Assembly: GCA_021202525.1 (NCBI GenBank)
Contig: JAJQCV010000096.1
Coordinates: 1 to 53,558 of the forward strand
Origin: Akkermansiaceae bacterium
GTDB taxonomy: Bacteria; Verrucomicrobiota; Verrucomicrobiia; Verrucomicrobiales; Akkermansiaceae
Direction of reading: 5' to 3'
DNA length: 53,558 nt
Numbering within the stretch: position 1 is the first letter of the stretch; each line of letters opens with the position of its first letter. Made by a program: the position numbers and the translations under genes. Positions 1 to 8,234 of the stretch are shown here, one piece after another. The notes below the pieces were generated by a model. It saw only the letters and a program-made list of their open reading frames with translations. It did no database searches and was not told where the DNA came from.

Positions 1-2
1 TG

Positions 3-1814
3 TTTGAAGAGCGCCAGTTGAAAACCGTGGACGACATCAGGCACGAATACATCATCGCGGACACGAAGGAGGCCCGCGACGCCATGATCGCGGAACTGAA
101 CAGGCACGATTCCTGGTGCTTCGACACGGAGACGACAGGGCTGAACCCGGTGACGGACACCCTGCTGGGCATCTCCTTCTGCGCCGAACCTCACAAAGCC
201 TGGTACCTGCCCGTCTCCGGTCCGGAAGACCTGGAAGCGGTGAGGCCCCTTTTTGAAGGCTCCGCGGAAAAAATCGGCCACAACCTCAAGTTCGACCTCC
301 AGGTGATGCGCGCCCACGGCATCCATGTTTCCGGTCCGTTTTTCGATACGATGCTGGCCCACGCGCTGATCGCGCCCGGCATGAAGCACGGCATGGACAT
401 TCTGGCGGAATCCCTCCTTCAGTATTCCACCATCAAGCTGAGCGACATTGCCCCGGCGGGAGCAAAAAAACGGGAACTGGACACGAAGAATATTCCCGTG
501 GAAGTCATGGGCAGGTATTCGGCGGAAGATGCGGACGTCACCCTCCAACTGTCGGTCATCCTGAAGAAACAGGTGGCGGACAGCGGCATGCAGGAATTGT
601 TCCGCACGGTGGAACTGCCCCTGCTGCCCGTGCTCGCAGATATGGAATTCACGGGCATCCGCGTTCTTCCGGAGTCCCTGGAAAAGGCTTCCATCAAGGT
701 GGGAGCCATCATTGAGGACCTGCGCACAAAGATCGAGGAGGCCGCGGGCCATCCCCTCAACCTGAATTCCCCCAAGCAGCTCGGCGACTTCCTTTTCGGC
801 GAACTGGAACTGGTGAAGAAGCCCAAGAAGACGAAGACCGGGCAGTTCGTCACGGATGAAGAAACCCTTTCCGCCCTGGCGCCGCTCCATCCCGTGGTGG
901 AAGACATCCTGGCCTACCGGGAAAACATGAAGCTGAAGAGCACCTACCTGGACGCCCTGCCCAAGTACATCTGCCCGAAGGACGGCCGCATCCACACCCA
1001 GTTCCACCAGATGCTGACGTCCACGGGACGGCTGGCCTCCCAGGACCCCAACCTTCAGAACATTCCGGTACGGACGGAACAGGGGCGGCTGATCCGCACG
1101 GCCTTCGTTCCCGCCTCCGGCGAGTACACCATGCTTTCCGCCGACTATTCCCAGATTGAGCTGCGCATCATGGCCGCCATGTCCGGAGACCCCGCCATGT
1201 GCGAGGCTTTCAAGGAAGGCCGGGACATCCACACGGAAACGGCCTCCCGCGTGTACGGCATTCCCCGCGACCAAGTGGACGCAGTCATGCGGCGCGCGGC
1301 CAAGACGGTGAACTTCGGCATCATCTACGGCATTTCCGCCTTCGGGCTCTCCCAGCGGCTGGGCTGCCCCCGCAGCGAGGCCGCTACCTTGATTGAAAAT
1401 TACTTTCTCCAGTTCCCGGGCGTCAAGACCTTCATGGAAGACCTGGCACACCAGGCGGAACAGAAGGGATATGCGGAAACACTCCTGGGCCGCAGAAGGA
1501 TTATCCCGGAAATCAATTCCGCGAACAAGACCATCAAATCCGCGGCGGAACGCACCGCCATCAACGCCCCTATCCAGGGCACCGCGGCGGACATGATCAA
1601 GATCGCCATGATCAGCGTGGACAAACTGCTGGAAGGCACCAGATCCCGCCTTATCCTGCAAATCCACGACGAGTTGCTGGTGGACCTGCACAAGGAGGAA
1701 ACGGACCTCATCCCCCACATTGAGGCGGCCATGACGGGCGCCCTGCCCCTGCCCAACGGCGTCCCCATCCTGGTGGAGGCCAGAACGGGGGACAACTGGC
1801 TGGAGGCGCATTGA
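3..1814 (+). CDS. polA: DNA polymerase I (5' end missing)
   Basis: Family A DNA polymerase for Okazaki fragment processing and repair. The frame is open to the left edge (in-frame residues FEERQ precede the first possible start), so the N-terminal 5' nuclease domain lies outside the window. The proofreading domain looks active: Exo I is in CFDTETTGLNP, Exo II in NLKFD, Exo III in YSAEDADV. Polymerase motif A (DYSQIELR), motif B (RRAAKTVNFGIIYG) and motif C (QIHDELLVD) are all present, so both activities should be intact. It ends before a convergent gene on the other strand. The name is very secure; only the true start is unknown. Confidence 0.97.
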   Translation, partial: FEERQLKTVDDIRHEYIIADTKEARDAMIAELNRHDSWCFDTETTGLNPVTDTLLGISFCAEPHKAWYLPVSGPEDLEAVRPLFEGSAEKIGHNLKFDLQVMRAHGIHVSGPFFDTMLAHALIAPGMKHGMDILAESLLQYSTIKLSDIAPAGAKKRELDTKNIPVEVMGRYSAEDADVTLQLSVILKKQVADSGMQELFRTVELPLLPVLADMEFTGIRVLPESLEKASIKVGAIIEDLRTKIEEAAGHPLNLNSPKQLGDFLFGELELVKKPKKTKTGQFVTDEETLSALAPLHPVVEDILAYRENMKLKSTYLDALPKYICPKDGRIHTQFHQMLTSTGRLASQDPNLQNIPVRTEQGRLIRTAFVPASGEYTMLSADYSQIELRIMAAMSGDPAMCEAFKEGRDIHTETASRVYGIPRDQVDAVMRRAAKTVNFGIIYGISAFGLSQRLGCPRSEAATLIENYFLQFPGVKTFMEDLAHQAEQKGYAETLLGRRRIIPEINSANKTIKSAAERTAINAPIQGTAADMIKIAMISVDKLLEGTRSRLILQIHDELLVDLHKEETDLIPHIEAAMTGALPLPNGVPILVEARTGDNWLEAH

Positions 1815-1992
1815 CGGCTAACGGCATGCCGGGGAGGAAAGACGGAATACTAAAGACCAAAGATTAAAGTTTTTAGCAGTACGGGGGATATTCCCCGCAC
1901 AGGCAGCAAAAAAGAGTTGGCGCTCAGGAACATTTTCGGAACCGATGCTTCTGGAAATTTTCCCCCGCGTCCCTGCGGAATTCTACAGGGCA

Positions 1993-3102
1993 TCACATCA
2001 CCAGGCTGTCCCCATCCTTGAAATCCGGGATGGTCACCAGCGCCCGGTCCCCTTTCATGGCGACGACGCGCACCTTGCGTTCCTGTTCGCCCGCGGGGGT
2101 GTTCACCAGAAGGGACTGCCCGTCTTTCAGGGCGGCTGTAGGAATCCAGACGGAAGCGGGCACATTTACTTTCATTTCCACCTGAAGGGCCATATTGACC
2201 GGGGCGGCCTGCCATTCCGCCACGTGGGATTCGTTCGGGTCCAGGGCAGCGATCAGAACGGCGGAGCTTCCGGCAGGGTCCAGGGCGGAATCCACCGCCG
2301 TGACGCGGCCGCGCCATTGCAGGAGCTTCCCGTTTTTCAGCGTGCAGGAGGCCGTCAGGGGCACCCTCACCCTGCCCTGTCCATCCCTGGGCAAGGCGGA
2401 AAATTCTTCCAGCGGCACGGGAATGCGGATCATCCGCTCCTGAAGCGGAATGATTTTCCCCACCGTCTGGCCGGCCACCACGCGGGAACCCAGCCCCACG
2501 GAACATTCCACCACCTGGCACGTATAAGGAGCCTGGAGAACCGTATCCCGCAGGGCCTGTTCCGATTCCTCCACATACGCCTCCGCGGCGTTCAGCCGGG
2601 CATTCACGGCGCGCCTCTGCGGCACGCGTAACACCAGTTCGGAATCCCGGCCGCTTTTGGAGACGGAACTGTACGTTTTTTTGACGGCTTTCAATGCCTC
2701 CGCCTGTTCCGTGGATACGTCCAGGCGCGCCTGTTCCAGTTCCGCCTGCGCCTTGGCCAGCCTGGCGCGGTATTCAAATTTTTCCAGCTCCACCAGGGGA
2801 GTCCCCTTCAGGATGATTTCTCCGGGCCTGAACAGGGAATGCACCTTGTCCACCTTGCCGGAAACGCCGGGGGAGAGCATCGTGAGGTGGGCGGCCTGCA
2901 CCATGCCGCGCGCCGTGATTCCAAAGGAATTGTCCTGCAATTGCAGGGGAAGAAGGGTGCGCTGCGCCGCTTCCCTGCCGCCGTCCGCGGATTCCGGTGT
3001 TTCCGGCTCCGTCACGATGGCCGTCCCTATCAAAAGGACGGTGATCCCCAGGCCGGCGCCTATGGACCACCATGTTCCCTTTTTTTGGGGGGCTTCGCTC
3101 AT
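1993..3102 (-). CDS. RND/HlyD-type periplasmic adaptor (membrane fusion protein)
   Basis: A 369-residue protein with one N-terminal membrane anchor (residues about 14-32, GAGLGITVLLIG), then a barrel-sandwich half (SPGVSGKVDKV), a helical hairpin rich in Ala, Glu and Lys, the second half of the lipoyl-like fold (VVAGQTVGKIIPL) and a beta-barrel and membrane-proximal end (VWIPTAALKDG). This is the AcrA/HlyD adaptor order, linking an inner membrane pump to an outer membrane channel. The start was set at MSEAPQKKGTW, 31 bases after the YbjN-like gene; a longer frame reaches 3201 but would overlap that gene. No pump or outer membrane channel gene is visible nearby, so its partner is unknown. Confidence 0.8.
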   Translation of the reverse strand: MSEAPQKKGTWWSIGAGLGITVLLIGTAIVTEPETPESADGGREAAQRTLLPLQLQDNSFGITARGMVQAAHLTMLSPGVSGKVDKVHSLFRPGEIILKGTPLVELEKFEYRARLAKAQAELEQARLDVSTEQAEALKAVKKTYSSVSKSGRDSELVLRVPQRRAVNARLNAAEAYVEESEQALRDTVLQAPYTCQVVECSVGLGSRVVAGQTVGKIIPLQERMIRIPVPLEEFSALPRDGQGRVRVPLTASCTLKNGKLLQWRGRVTAVDSALDPAGSSAVLIAALDPNESHVAEWQAAPVNMALQVEMKVNVPASVWIPTAALKDGQSLLVNTPAGEQERKVRVVAMKGDRALVTIPDFKDGDSLVM

Positions 3103-3133
3103 GAACAGCTTTGCGGGAGGGAAGCCGCCGCCT

Positions 3134-3589
3134 TTACTTGGGATATTCCGTTTCCATGATGTGGGAGTAGGCTTCCGCCGTTTCCACAGCCACGGTTTCA
3201 ATGTTCTTCATCAACTGGGCGAACTGGGCTTCGCTGAGGTCCATTCCCTCCAGCACAAAGGACTGGCGGTAATAAACGTATCCGCTGTTGGGGTCCAGCT
3301 GGAAGGCGCCGGCGGTCTGGTCCGCATTCAGTTCGCTCAGGATGATGCTGACTTCCACCCGGCGGCTTTCGGGAACCTTGGCGGCGAAGAGAACGTCAAT
3401 GACCAGCGTTTCCGGGTGTTCGATCATCGTGTACAGAAGGCTCACGGGCGTGAACGTGTCACAGGGAACGAACGCAATGCCCGTTCTGATTTCATGATCG
3501 TCCGCGGAGGTGATCCATTCCGTCTCTTCCCCTCTCTTTCTGAGAACGGTATATACACGGTCCAAAAGGTTGAGCTGCTGGTTTTCCAT
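3134..3589 (-). CDS. YbjN-domain protein
   Basis: A 151-residue cytoplasmic-looking protein resembling the YbjN family, which has a fold like type III secretion chaperones. The features are a short N-terminal helix (NLLDRVYTVLRKRG), alternating beta strands (VSLLYTMIEHPETLVIDVLF) and a C-terminal helix with MKNIETVAVETAEAY. The YbjN family has no defined enzymatic activity; some members affect stress responses and motility in enterobacteria. It sits 31 bases upstream of the adaptor gene on the same strand and is probably co-transcribed. Whether it acts with the adaptor is not shown by the sequence. Confidence 0.7.
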   Translation of the reverse strand: MENQQLNLLDRVYTVLRKRGEETEWITSADDHEIRTGIAFVPCDTFTPVSLLYTMIEHPETLVIDVLFAAKVPESRRVEVSIILSELNADQTAGAFQLDPNSGYVYYRQSFVLEGMDLSEAQFAQLMKNIETVAVETAEAYSHIMETEYPK

Positions 3590-3913
3590 ATTGAAAATTG
3601 TTTACAGGAGGGTTTATTTGCAAAAGCGCGAGAAAAGTTGCGCGCCCGTTTACTGGTTTCCAGATTACTGGCATCCTCCAGATTCGTCAAGCTCTCCTGA
3701 CGCAAAGATATTGAAAAACAATGTATGTATTCGGCATCGGCGGCCGGGCGTTCCGGGCGGCTCCTTCCTGAAACGGAGGGGCTGCCGCGCCGGATTTCCT
3801 CCTCATCCGCCATGCCGCGCCCATGCCGGCAAAAAAGGGGGCGGGCACCTTCCGGCCCCGCCCCGCATGGAGAGCCTGCTCTCCGTCAACAGCTAATCGC
3901 CTGCGGCTATCTT
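3590..3913. other. Intergenic stretch between YbjN-like gene and purB
   Basis: These 324 bases have no convincing gene. They contain a GC-rich hairpin with a T-run on the minus strand (3831-3864), which should end purB transcription, a second small hairpin (GGAGAG/CTCTCC, about 3869-3884), and presumably the promoter of the YbjN-adaptor pair near 3600-3720. No promoter could be assigned with confidence. Confidence 0.5.
3831..3864 (-). terminator. Rho-independent terminator of purB
   Basis: On the minus strand a GGGGCGGG stem pairs with CCCGCCCC across an 11-base loop and is followed by a run of six T. It lies about 50 bases after the purB stop codon, the right place and orientation to end that transcript. 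Confidence 0.75.
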
Positions 3914-5338
3914 TTAAAGAATATCTCCCGGCGTGTATCCCGCGCCGGAGGGGAACCTGTCCACCAGGTCCGCCACCATGTCCCGGAACGCTTCCACTTG
4001 GGCGTCCGCCATGCCGGTGGCGGCGGAATTGGCGTCAAAGATTTCCTGGAGGGCGGCCCGGTCAATGCCCAAGCGGCCGTCTTCCGCCAGGCGGTCCAGC
4101 AGGTTGTTTTCCGAAATCTTTCCGGCGCGCAGGTCGTTGGAGACGGCCACGGCATGTTCCTTGATGACCTCATGGGCGGTCTCGCGGCCGATGCCGCGCT
4201 TGACGGCTTCCATCAGGATGGTGGTGGTCATCAGGAAAGGCAGGTAGCGGCGCAGCTCCGAGGCCACCACGGCTTCATAGACGCCCATCTGGTTCAAAAC
4301 GGTCAGGAAGGTTTCAAACAGGCCATCCGCGGCATAGAAGGAGTCCGGCATCACGACGCGGCGCACCACGGAGCAGGACACGTCCCCTTCGTTCCACTGG
4401 TCGCCCGCCAGGCCGGAGATCATCATCAGGTAGCCCTTCAAGATGACGTGGAATCCGTTGACGCGTTCGCAGGAGCGGGCGTTCATCTTGTGGGGCATGG
4501 CGCTGGAGCCCGTCTGCCCCTTGGCGAAGCCTTCCGTAGCCAGTTCATGGCCGGCCATCAGGCGCAGGGTCTTGGCGAAGGAGGAACAGCCGGAGGTCAG
4601 CTCCACCAGGCCGGAAACCACGGAAAAGTCAAGGGAGCGGGGATATACCTGGCCCACGTTCATCCATTTGGCGGGAATGCCCAGATGGGCGCACACCCGG
4701 TCCTCCAGTTCCAGCACGCGCGAGGCATCCTTACCGAAGAGGGAGAGCTGGTCAAGCTGGGTGCCTACGGCGCCCTTCAGCCCGCGGACGCTGTAGCGGT
4801 CCATGATGGAAATCCAGGAACCCAGGCCGTGAACGATATCCTCCCCGAACATGGCCACGCGCTTGCCCATGGTGGTAGTCTGCGCGGCCACGTTGTGCGT
4901 GCGTCCGGCCAGGGTCACGTGCTTCCATTGTTCGGAAAGCGCGCTCATGCGGTTCAGCACGGCCACGGCCTTGTCACGAATGATCTGCATGGATTTCCAT
5001 ACCTGGAGCTGCTCCACGTTTTCCGTCAGGTCGCGGGAGGTCATTCCCTTGTGGATGTGCTCGCATCCGGCCAGGTCGCAGAATTCCTCGATGCGCGCCT
5101 TCACATCGTGGCGGGTGACGCGTTCGCGGGCGTCGATGGAAGCCAGGTTCACCTGGTCCTTCACCCGTTCATAGGCTTCAATCACGCCGTCCGGAATATT
5201 CAGCCCCAGGTCCTTCTGGGCCTTCATCACGGCAATCCAGAATTCGCGCTCCAGAACGATGCGCCCTTCGGCGGACCAGATAGACTTCATCGCCGGGGAG
5301 GCGTACCGCTCCGCCAGAACATTGGGAATCACGCTCAT
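3914..5338 (-). CDS. purB: Adenylosuccinate lyase
   Basis: Cleaves SAICAR to AICAR and adenylosuccinate to AMP, both releasing fumarate, in purine synthesis. The 474 residues match the fumarase/aspartase superfamily. The signature loop GSSAMPHKMN carries the catalytic serine region, and HKGMTSRDLTEN supplies the conserved histidine/threonine segment. Length is normal for the family. The start MSVIPNVL at 5338 is the only good one. It is a single gene with its own terminator and a perfect 16-base palindrome 42 bases upstream. The partner purA is in this window at 26529, far away and unlinked, so AMP synthesis genes are scattered. Confidence 0.95.
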   Translation of the reverse strand: MSVIPNVLAERYASPAMKSIWSAEGRIVLEREFWIAVMKAQKDLGLNIPDGVIEAYERVKDQVNLASIDARERVTRHDVKARIEEFCDLAGCEHIHKGMTSRDLTENVEQLQVWKSMQIIRDKAVAVLNRMSALSEQWKHVTLAGRTHNVAAQTTTMGKRVAMFGEDIVHGLGSWISIMDRYSVRGLKGAVGTQLDQLSLFGKDASRVLELEDRVCAHLGIPAKWMNVGQVYPRSLDFSVVSGLVELTSGCSSFAKTLRLMAGHELATEGFAKGQTGSSAMPHKMNARSCERVNGFHVILKGYLMMISGLAGDQWNEGDVSCSVVRRVVMPDSFYAADGLFETFLTVLNQMGVYEAVVASELRRYLPFLMTTTILMEAVKRGIGRETAHEVIKEHAVAVSNDLRAGKISENNLLDRLAEDGRLGIDRAALQEIFDANSAATGMADAQVEAFRDMVADLVDRFPSGAGYTPGDIL

Positions 5339-5379
5339 GTCAACAAATGTGTGTTATGCAGGTTAAAAAAATGGTGAAC

Positions 5380-5395
5380 CGTCATGATCATGACG
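5380..5395. promoter_or_regulatory. Perfect 16-base palindrome upstream of purB
   Basis: CGTCATGATCATGACG equals its own reverse complement. It lies 42 bases before the purB start, just upstream of a possible -35 element (TTCACC on the minus strand). Its symmetry and position fit a dimeric repressor or activator site. It does not resemble the E. coli PurR box. Function is inferred from position only. Confidence 0.45.
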
Positions 5396-5522
5396 AACGG
5401 GAAAAAAGCAAGCACTTTCCCCTCTTCCGGCGCAGGAAAGGAGGGGCGCAAACCGGGCATCTTCCACTCTCCGGGTTTCACATTCCTCAGGGAACTTTTC
5501 TGTCCGGAATCCGCTCCCTTCA

Positions 5523-5565
5523 ATAAAACGAGGGAGGCATCCCGCAGGCGGATGCCCTCTTTTTA
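5523..5565 (-). terminator. Terminator downstream of nagZ
   Basis: A GGCATCC/GGATGCC stem, extended by GAG/CTC with a one-base bulge, is followed by T-runs on both strands (GTTTTATT on the minus strand, CTCTTTTTA on the plus strand). It begins about 35 bases after the nagZ stop and probably ends the pyrE-nagZ transcript. Confidence 0.65.
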
Positions 5566-5600
5566 TCAGGCCAACGAAAAAACACGGGAAGCCGCTCCTT

Positions 5601-6662
5601 CTAATACTGCTGCACCGGGGAGGAAGGAAGGGGCCGCTCCACCTCCTCCCCCGCAGACAGGCAGAGGCGTTCCGCACGGTGCAGGCACTTGATCCACAAG
5701 GCGGCATCCGGCAGAGGAAAACACAGGGAATCGCTCAACGCCTCCACGCGTTTGAAAGAATCCTCCCTTTCATAAGGATCAAGTTTATCCAGGCGCGCAG
5801 CCAGGGGCTCCAGCCACGGAAGCGGATCATGGCAGACCAGGGGCAGGTCGCAGCCGGCCTTCAGGGATAAAAAAGCGGCTTCATCCGGAGCATATTGCCC
5901 GGCAATGGCCCCCATGCACAAGTCGTCCGTAAACACCACCCCCCGGAAGCCGAGGCGCTCCCTGAGCATTCCGCCGATTACCCGGCGGGACAGGGTGGCG
6001 GGAAGCTCCGCGTCAATCCGGGGGAGCATGATATGGGCGGACATGATGCCGGGAAGCTCCGGACACAGGGCCAGAAAGGGCAGCATGTCCGTTTCGAACA
6101 GTTCGCGTTCATCCAGGTCAACCGCCGGAAGGCTGAAATGGGGGTCCGCCTGGGCGCGGCCCATGCCGGGGAAGTGCTTCCCGCAGCTTTGGATGCCGCC
6201 CCTGCGGAGATTGGAGGAATACACCCCGGCGTAGGAAATCACGTCCTGGGCGTTGTTTCCCCAGCAGCGTCCGGGGAGGGCGTTGGCGGCTCCGGGATCA
6301 TGGCAGATGTCCAGCACCGGGGCAAAGTTCATGTTCACCCCCAGGCAGCGCAGGGCCAGCGCCGTCACGGAAGCCAGCTCCACCACGCCGGAAAAATCAC
6401 CGTTCCGCACCAGGGAAGAAGGGGAAGGCAGGTTCAGCCCGAGGGCGGCCGTCCGCACCACCCTGCCCCCTTCCTGGTCCACGGCGATGACGGGATGGTG
6501 GCCGCTCAATTCCCTCAGCCTTGCCGCCAGGCGCCCGACCTGCTCCACGGATTCCACATTCCGGGAAAACAGGACGAAACCCGCAGGCTGGAACCGGCGG
6601 ATGGCCGCTTCTTCACCGGCGTTCAAGTCAGGGCCGTCGATGCCGATCAGAACGGGAAGCAT
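5601..6662 (-). CDS. nagZ: Beta-N-acetylhexosaminidase, glycoside hydrolase family 3
   Basis: A 353-residue GH3 enzyme of the NagZ type, which removes N-acetylglucosamine from muropeptides during peptidoglycan recycling. The NagZ signature is visible: KHFPGMGRAQADPH (the loop with the catalytic Asp/His pair) and FTDDLCMGAI with the nucleophile aspartate. IAVDQEGGRVVR is the other family hallmark. There is no signal peptide, which fits a cytoplasmic recycling role rather than mucin attack. It starts 13 bases after the pyrE stop on the same strand, so the two are probably co-transcribed although functionally unrelated. The length is typical. Confidence 0.9.
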   Translation of the reverse strand: MLPVLIGIDGPDLNAGEEAAIRRFQPAGFVLFSRNVESVEQVGRLAARLRELSGHHPVIAVDQEGGRVVRTAALGLNLPSPSSLVRNGDFSGVVELASVTALALRCLGVNMNFAPVLDICHDPGAANALPGRCWGNNAQDVISYAGVYSSNLRRGGIQSCGKHFPGMGRAQADPHFSLPAVDLDERELFETDMLPFLALCPELPGIMSAHIMLPRIDAELPATLSRRVIGGMLRERLGFRGVVFTDDLCMGAIAGQYAPDEAAFLSLKAGCDLPLVCHDPLPWLEPLAARLDKLDPYEREDSFKRVEALSDSLCFPLPDAALWIKCLHRAERLCLSAGEEVERPLPSSPVQQY

Positions 6663-6675
6663 GGCAGGCGCAGTC

Positions 6676-7245
6676 TTACTTGCCCAGCAGGGAAGATCTG
6701 GTAAACAGGGCGTACACGGGAATGCCGCGCGCTTCGATCGCCTGGCGGCCGCCTTCCTCCCGGTCCATCAGCACCAGCGCGGCGGCCACTTTGCCGCCTT
6801 CCGCCTCAATGGCGTCAATGGCCTTCAGCGTGGAGCCCCCGGTGGTGATCACGTCGTCCACGACAAGAACCGTATCTCCCGCCTGGAAATTCCCTTCGAT
6901 GCGGCGTCCGCGTCCGTGGTCCTTCGGTTCCTTGCGCACCGTGAACACCTGGAGTTTTTTGCCGGAACCCTCCAGCGCGCTGGTCATTCCCACGGCCAGG
7001 GAAATGGGGTCCGCCCCCATGGTCATGCCGCCAATCGCCTCAATTTCCGGAAAGCGGGGGAGAATCTCCTCCCGGACAAGCTTCCAGCCCAGGGAACCCA
7101 CCAGCGTGGCGCCCACGGGGTCCAGGGCGGTCATGCGGCAGTCCACATACAGGTCGGACACCTTGCCGGATGCCAGAGTGAAGGTGCCCGTGCGCACGGA
7201 TTTTTCAAGAAGGATGCTTTTCAGAAGGTCGTATTGCTCGTTCAT
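6676..7245 (-). CDS. pyrE: Orotate phosphoribosyltransferase
   Basis: Makes orotidine 5'-phosphate from orotate and PRPP in pyrimidine synthesis. The PRPP-binding motif VLVVDDVITTGGST is intact and the N-terminal segment RTGTFTLASGKVSDLYVDCR is typical of PyrE. The start is set at MNEQYDLLKS (7245), which gives the usual length of 189 residues; the frame is open further upstream to 7362 but that part does not look like protein of this family and would overlap the promoter of the divergent gene. It is followed closely by nagZ. The upstream 129 bases are shared with the divergent L,D-transpeptidase gene. Confidence 0.93.
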   Translation of the reverse strand: MNEQYDLLKSILLEKSVRTGTFTLASGKVSDLYVDCRMTALDPVGATLVGSLGWKLVREEILPRFPEIEAIGGMTMGADPISLAVGMTSALEGSGKKLQVFTVRKEPKDHGRGRRIEGNFQAGDTVLVVDDVITTGGSTLKAIDAIEAEGGKVAAALVLMDREEGGRQAIEARGIPVYALFTRSSLLGK

Positions 7246-7322
7246 GGCGGAGTATGGTGAAGTGATTGGGCCGTGTATATCAAATCCGCCCGCAATAAGC
7301 AACGGATAACAGTATGCAAATC

Positions 7323-7351
7323 TTGACAAAAGGGCGGACAGGGCCCATAAC
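7323..7351 (+). promoter_or_regulatory. Sigma-70-type promoter for the L,D-transpeptidase gene
   Basis: A perfect -35 hexamer TTGACA (7323-7328) is followed after 17 bases by CATAAC (7346-7351), which matches four of six -10 positions. The expected transcript start is about 15-20 bases before the ATG at 7375. Confidence 0.55.
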
Positions 7352-7374
7352 CTGCCTGTCAATTTCCCGTTCCC

Positions 7375-8022
7375 ATGAAACCCGGCATACTGGCACTAGC
7401 ATCCTTCGGTATTATCCTCGCCTCCTGCACTCAGTACAACAGGCCGCCCCTTTTTGATAAAATCGCGGACAAGGTCCGCGGCAACGGGCAGAAGGACGCT
7501 TATCTGGCAGGCGTCGGCTCCACGGCGGGCGTCAATACGGAAATCCCGCCGGAGGCACGGCTGGGCCAGGGCTACTGGGATAAGCCCGCCGGCATTCAGG
7601 GCGAGCCCCACATCATCATTGACCTCAAGCAGCAGAAAGTCCTCTATTACGTGGGAGCCACCCTGGTAGGCATCTCCCCCATGTCCTCCGGCAAGGAAGG
7701 GTACGGCACCCCCAAGGGAACCTACAAGATCATCCAGAAGGACGCCAACTACAAGTCGGGCACCTACGGGGTACTGCGCAGCCGGGCGACGGGAGCCGTC
7801 GTAAACAGTGACTACAATGCCAGAGCCGGCTCCACGCCCGCGGGCACCTATTTTGATCCGGCGCCCATGCCTTACTGGATGCGCATCACGGGAGGCTACG
7901 GCATGCACGTGGGCTTCGTGACCGGGTACCCGGTCAGCCACGGATGCGTGCGGCTGCCCGCGGACATGGCCAAGACCTTCTTTGAAAACACGCCTCTCGG
8001 CACCAAGGTGACCATCCGCTGA
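7375..8022 (+). CDS. L,D-transpeptidase lipoprotein (YkuD domain)
   Basis: A 215-residue envelope protein. The first 18 residues are a lipoprotein signal ending in the lipobox ILASC (lipidated Cys18). The YkuD catalytic domain fills the C-terminal half: HIIIDLKQQKVLYYVGA starts the fold and SHGCVRL (Ser188-Leu194) contains the catalytic His189 and Cys191. YkuD enzymes form 3-3 peptidoglycan crosslinks or attach proteins to the wall. In this window the only large penicillin-binding protein seems to lack transpeptidase residues, which makes L,D-crosslinking interesting here. It has its own promoter and divergent neighbour pyrE. Confidence 0.9.
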   Translation: MKPGILALASFGIILASCTQYNRPPLFDKIADKVRGNGQKDAYLAGVGSTAGVNTEIPPEARLGQGYWDKPAGIQGEPHIIIDLKQQKVLYYVGATLVGISPMSSGKEGYGTPKGTYKIIQKDANYKSGTYGVLRSRATGAVVNSDYNARAGSTPAGTYFDPAPMPYWMRITGGYGMHVGFVTGYPVSHGCVRLPADMAKTFFENTPLGTKVTIR

Positions 8023-8173
8023 CCATTCCTGCTCCGGCCTCCGGCAAGCAAACCGGTTCCCGGTCCGGTACAGCCATGACGGGAAAGGGAAAGCCCCTGC
8101 CTTTATCCGTTTCCCGCCGTGTGCCGGAAGCTTTCTTAAGACACAGGATCAGCGTAACTTCCGCACTCCGGCA

Positions 8174-8202
8174 TTGACAAACGGGGGTGTACTTTATTTA
8201 AT
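8174..8202 (+). promoter_or_regulatory. Sigma-70-type promoter for the 971-residue protein
   Basis: TTGACA (8174-8179), a 17-base spacer and TTTAAT (8197-8202) make a strong promoter, 32 bases before the start codon at 8235. The region is followed by an AT-rich untranslated leader. Confidence 0.6.
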
Positions 8203-8234
8203 ATATAAGGCTTTGATTTTTCTACCCCTTAATC

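Noticed and set aside
1850..1930. GGGG-GATAT-TCCCC hairpin between polA and the adaptor
   Set aside because: Five-base stem without a T-run; too weak to call a terminator.
3725..5377. Plus-strand open frame of 550 codons opposite purB
   Set aside because: Antisense to a strong purB gene and composed mainly of Gly, His, Ala and Val.
8060..8130. CGGGAAA/TTTCCCG hairpin after the L,D-transpeptidase gene
   Set aside because: The loop is long and there is no T-run after it, so a terminator cannot be supported.
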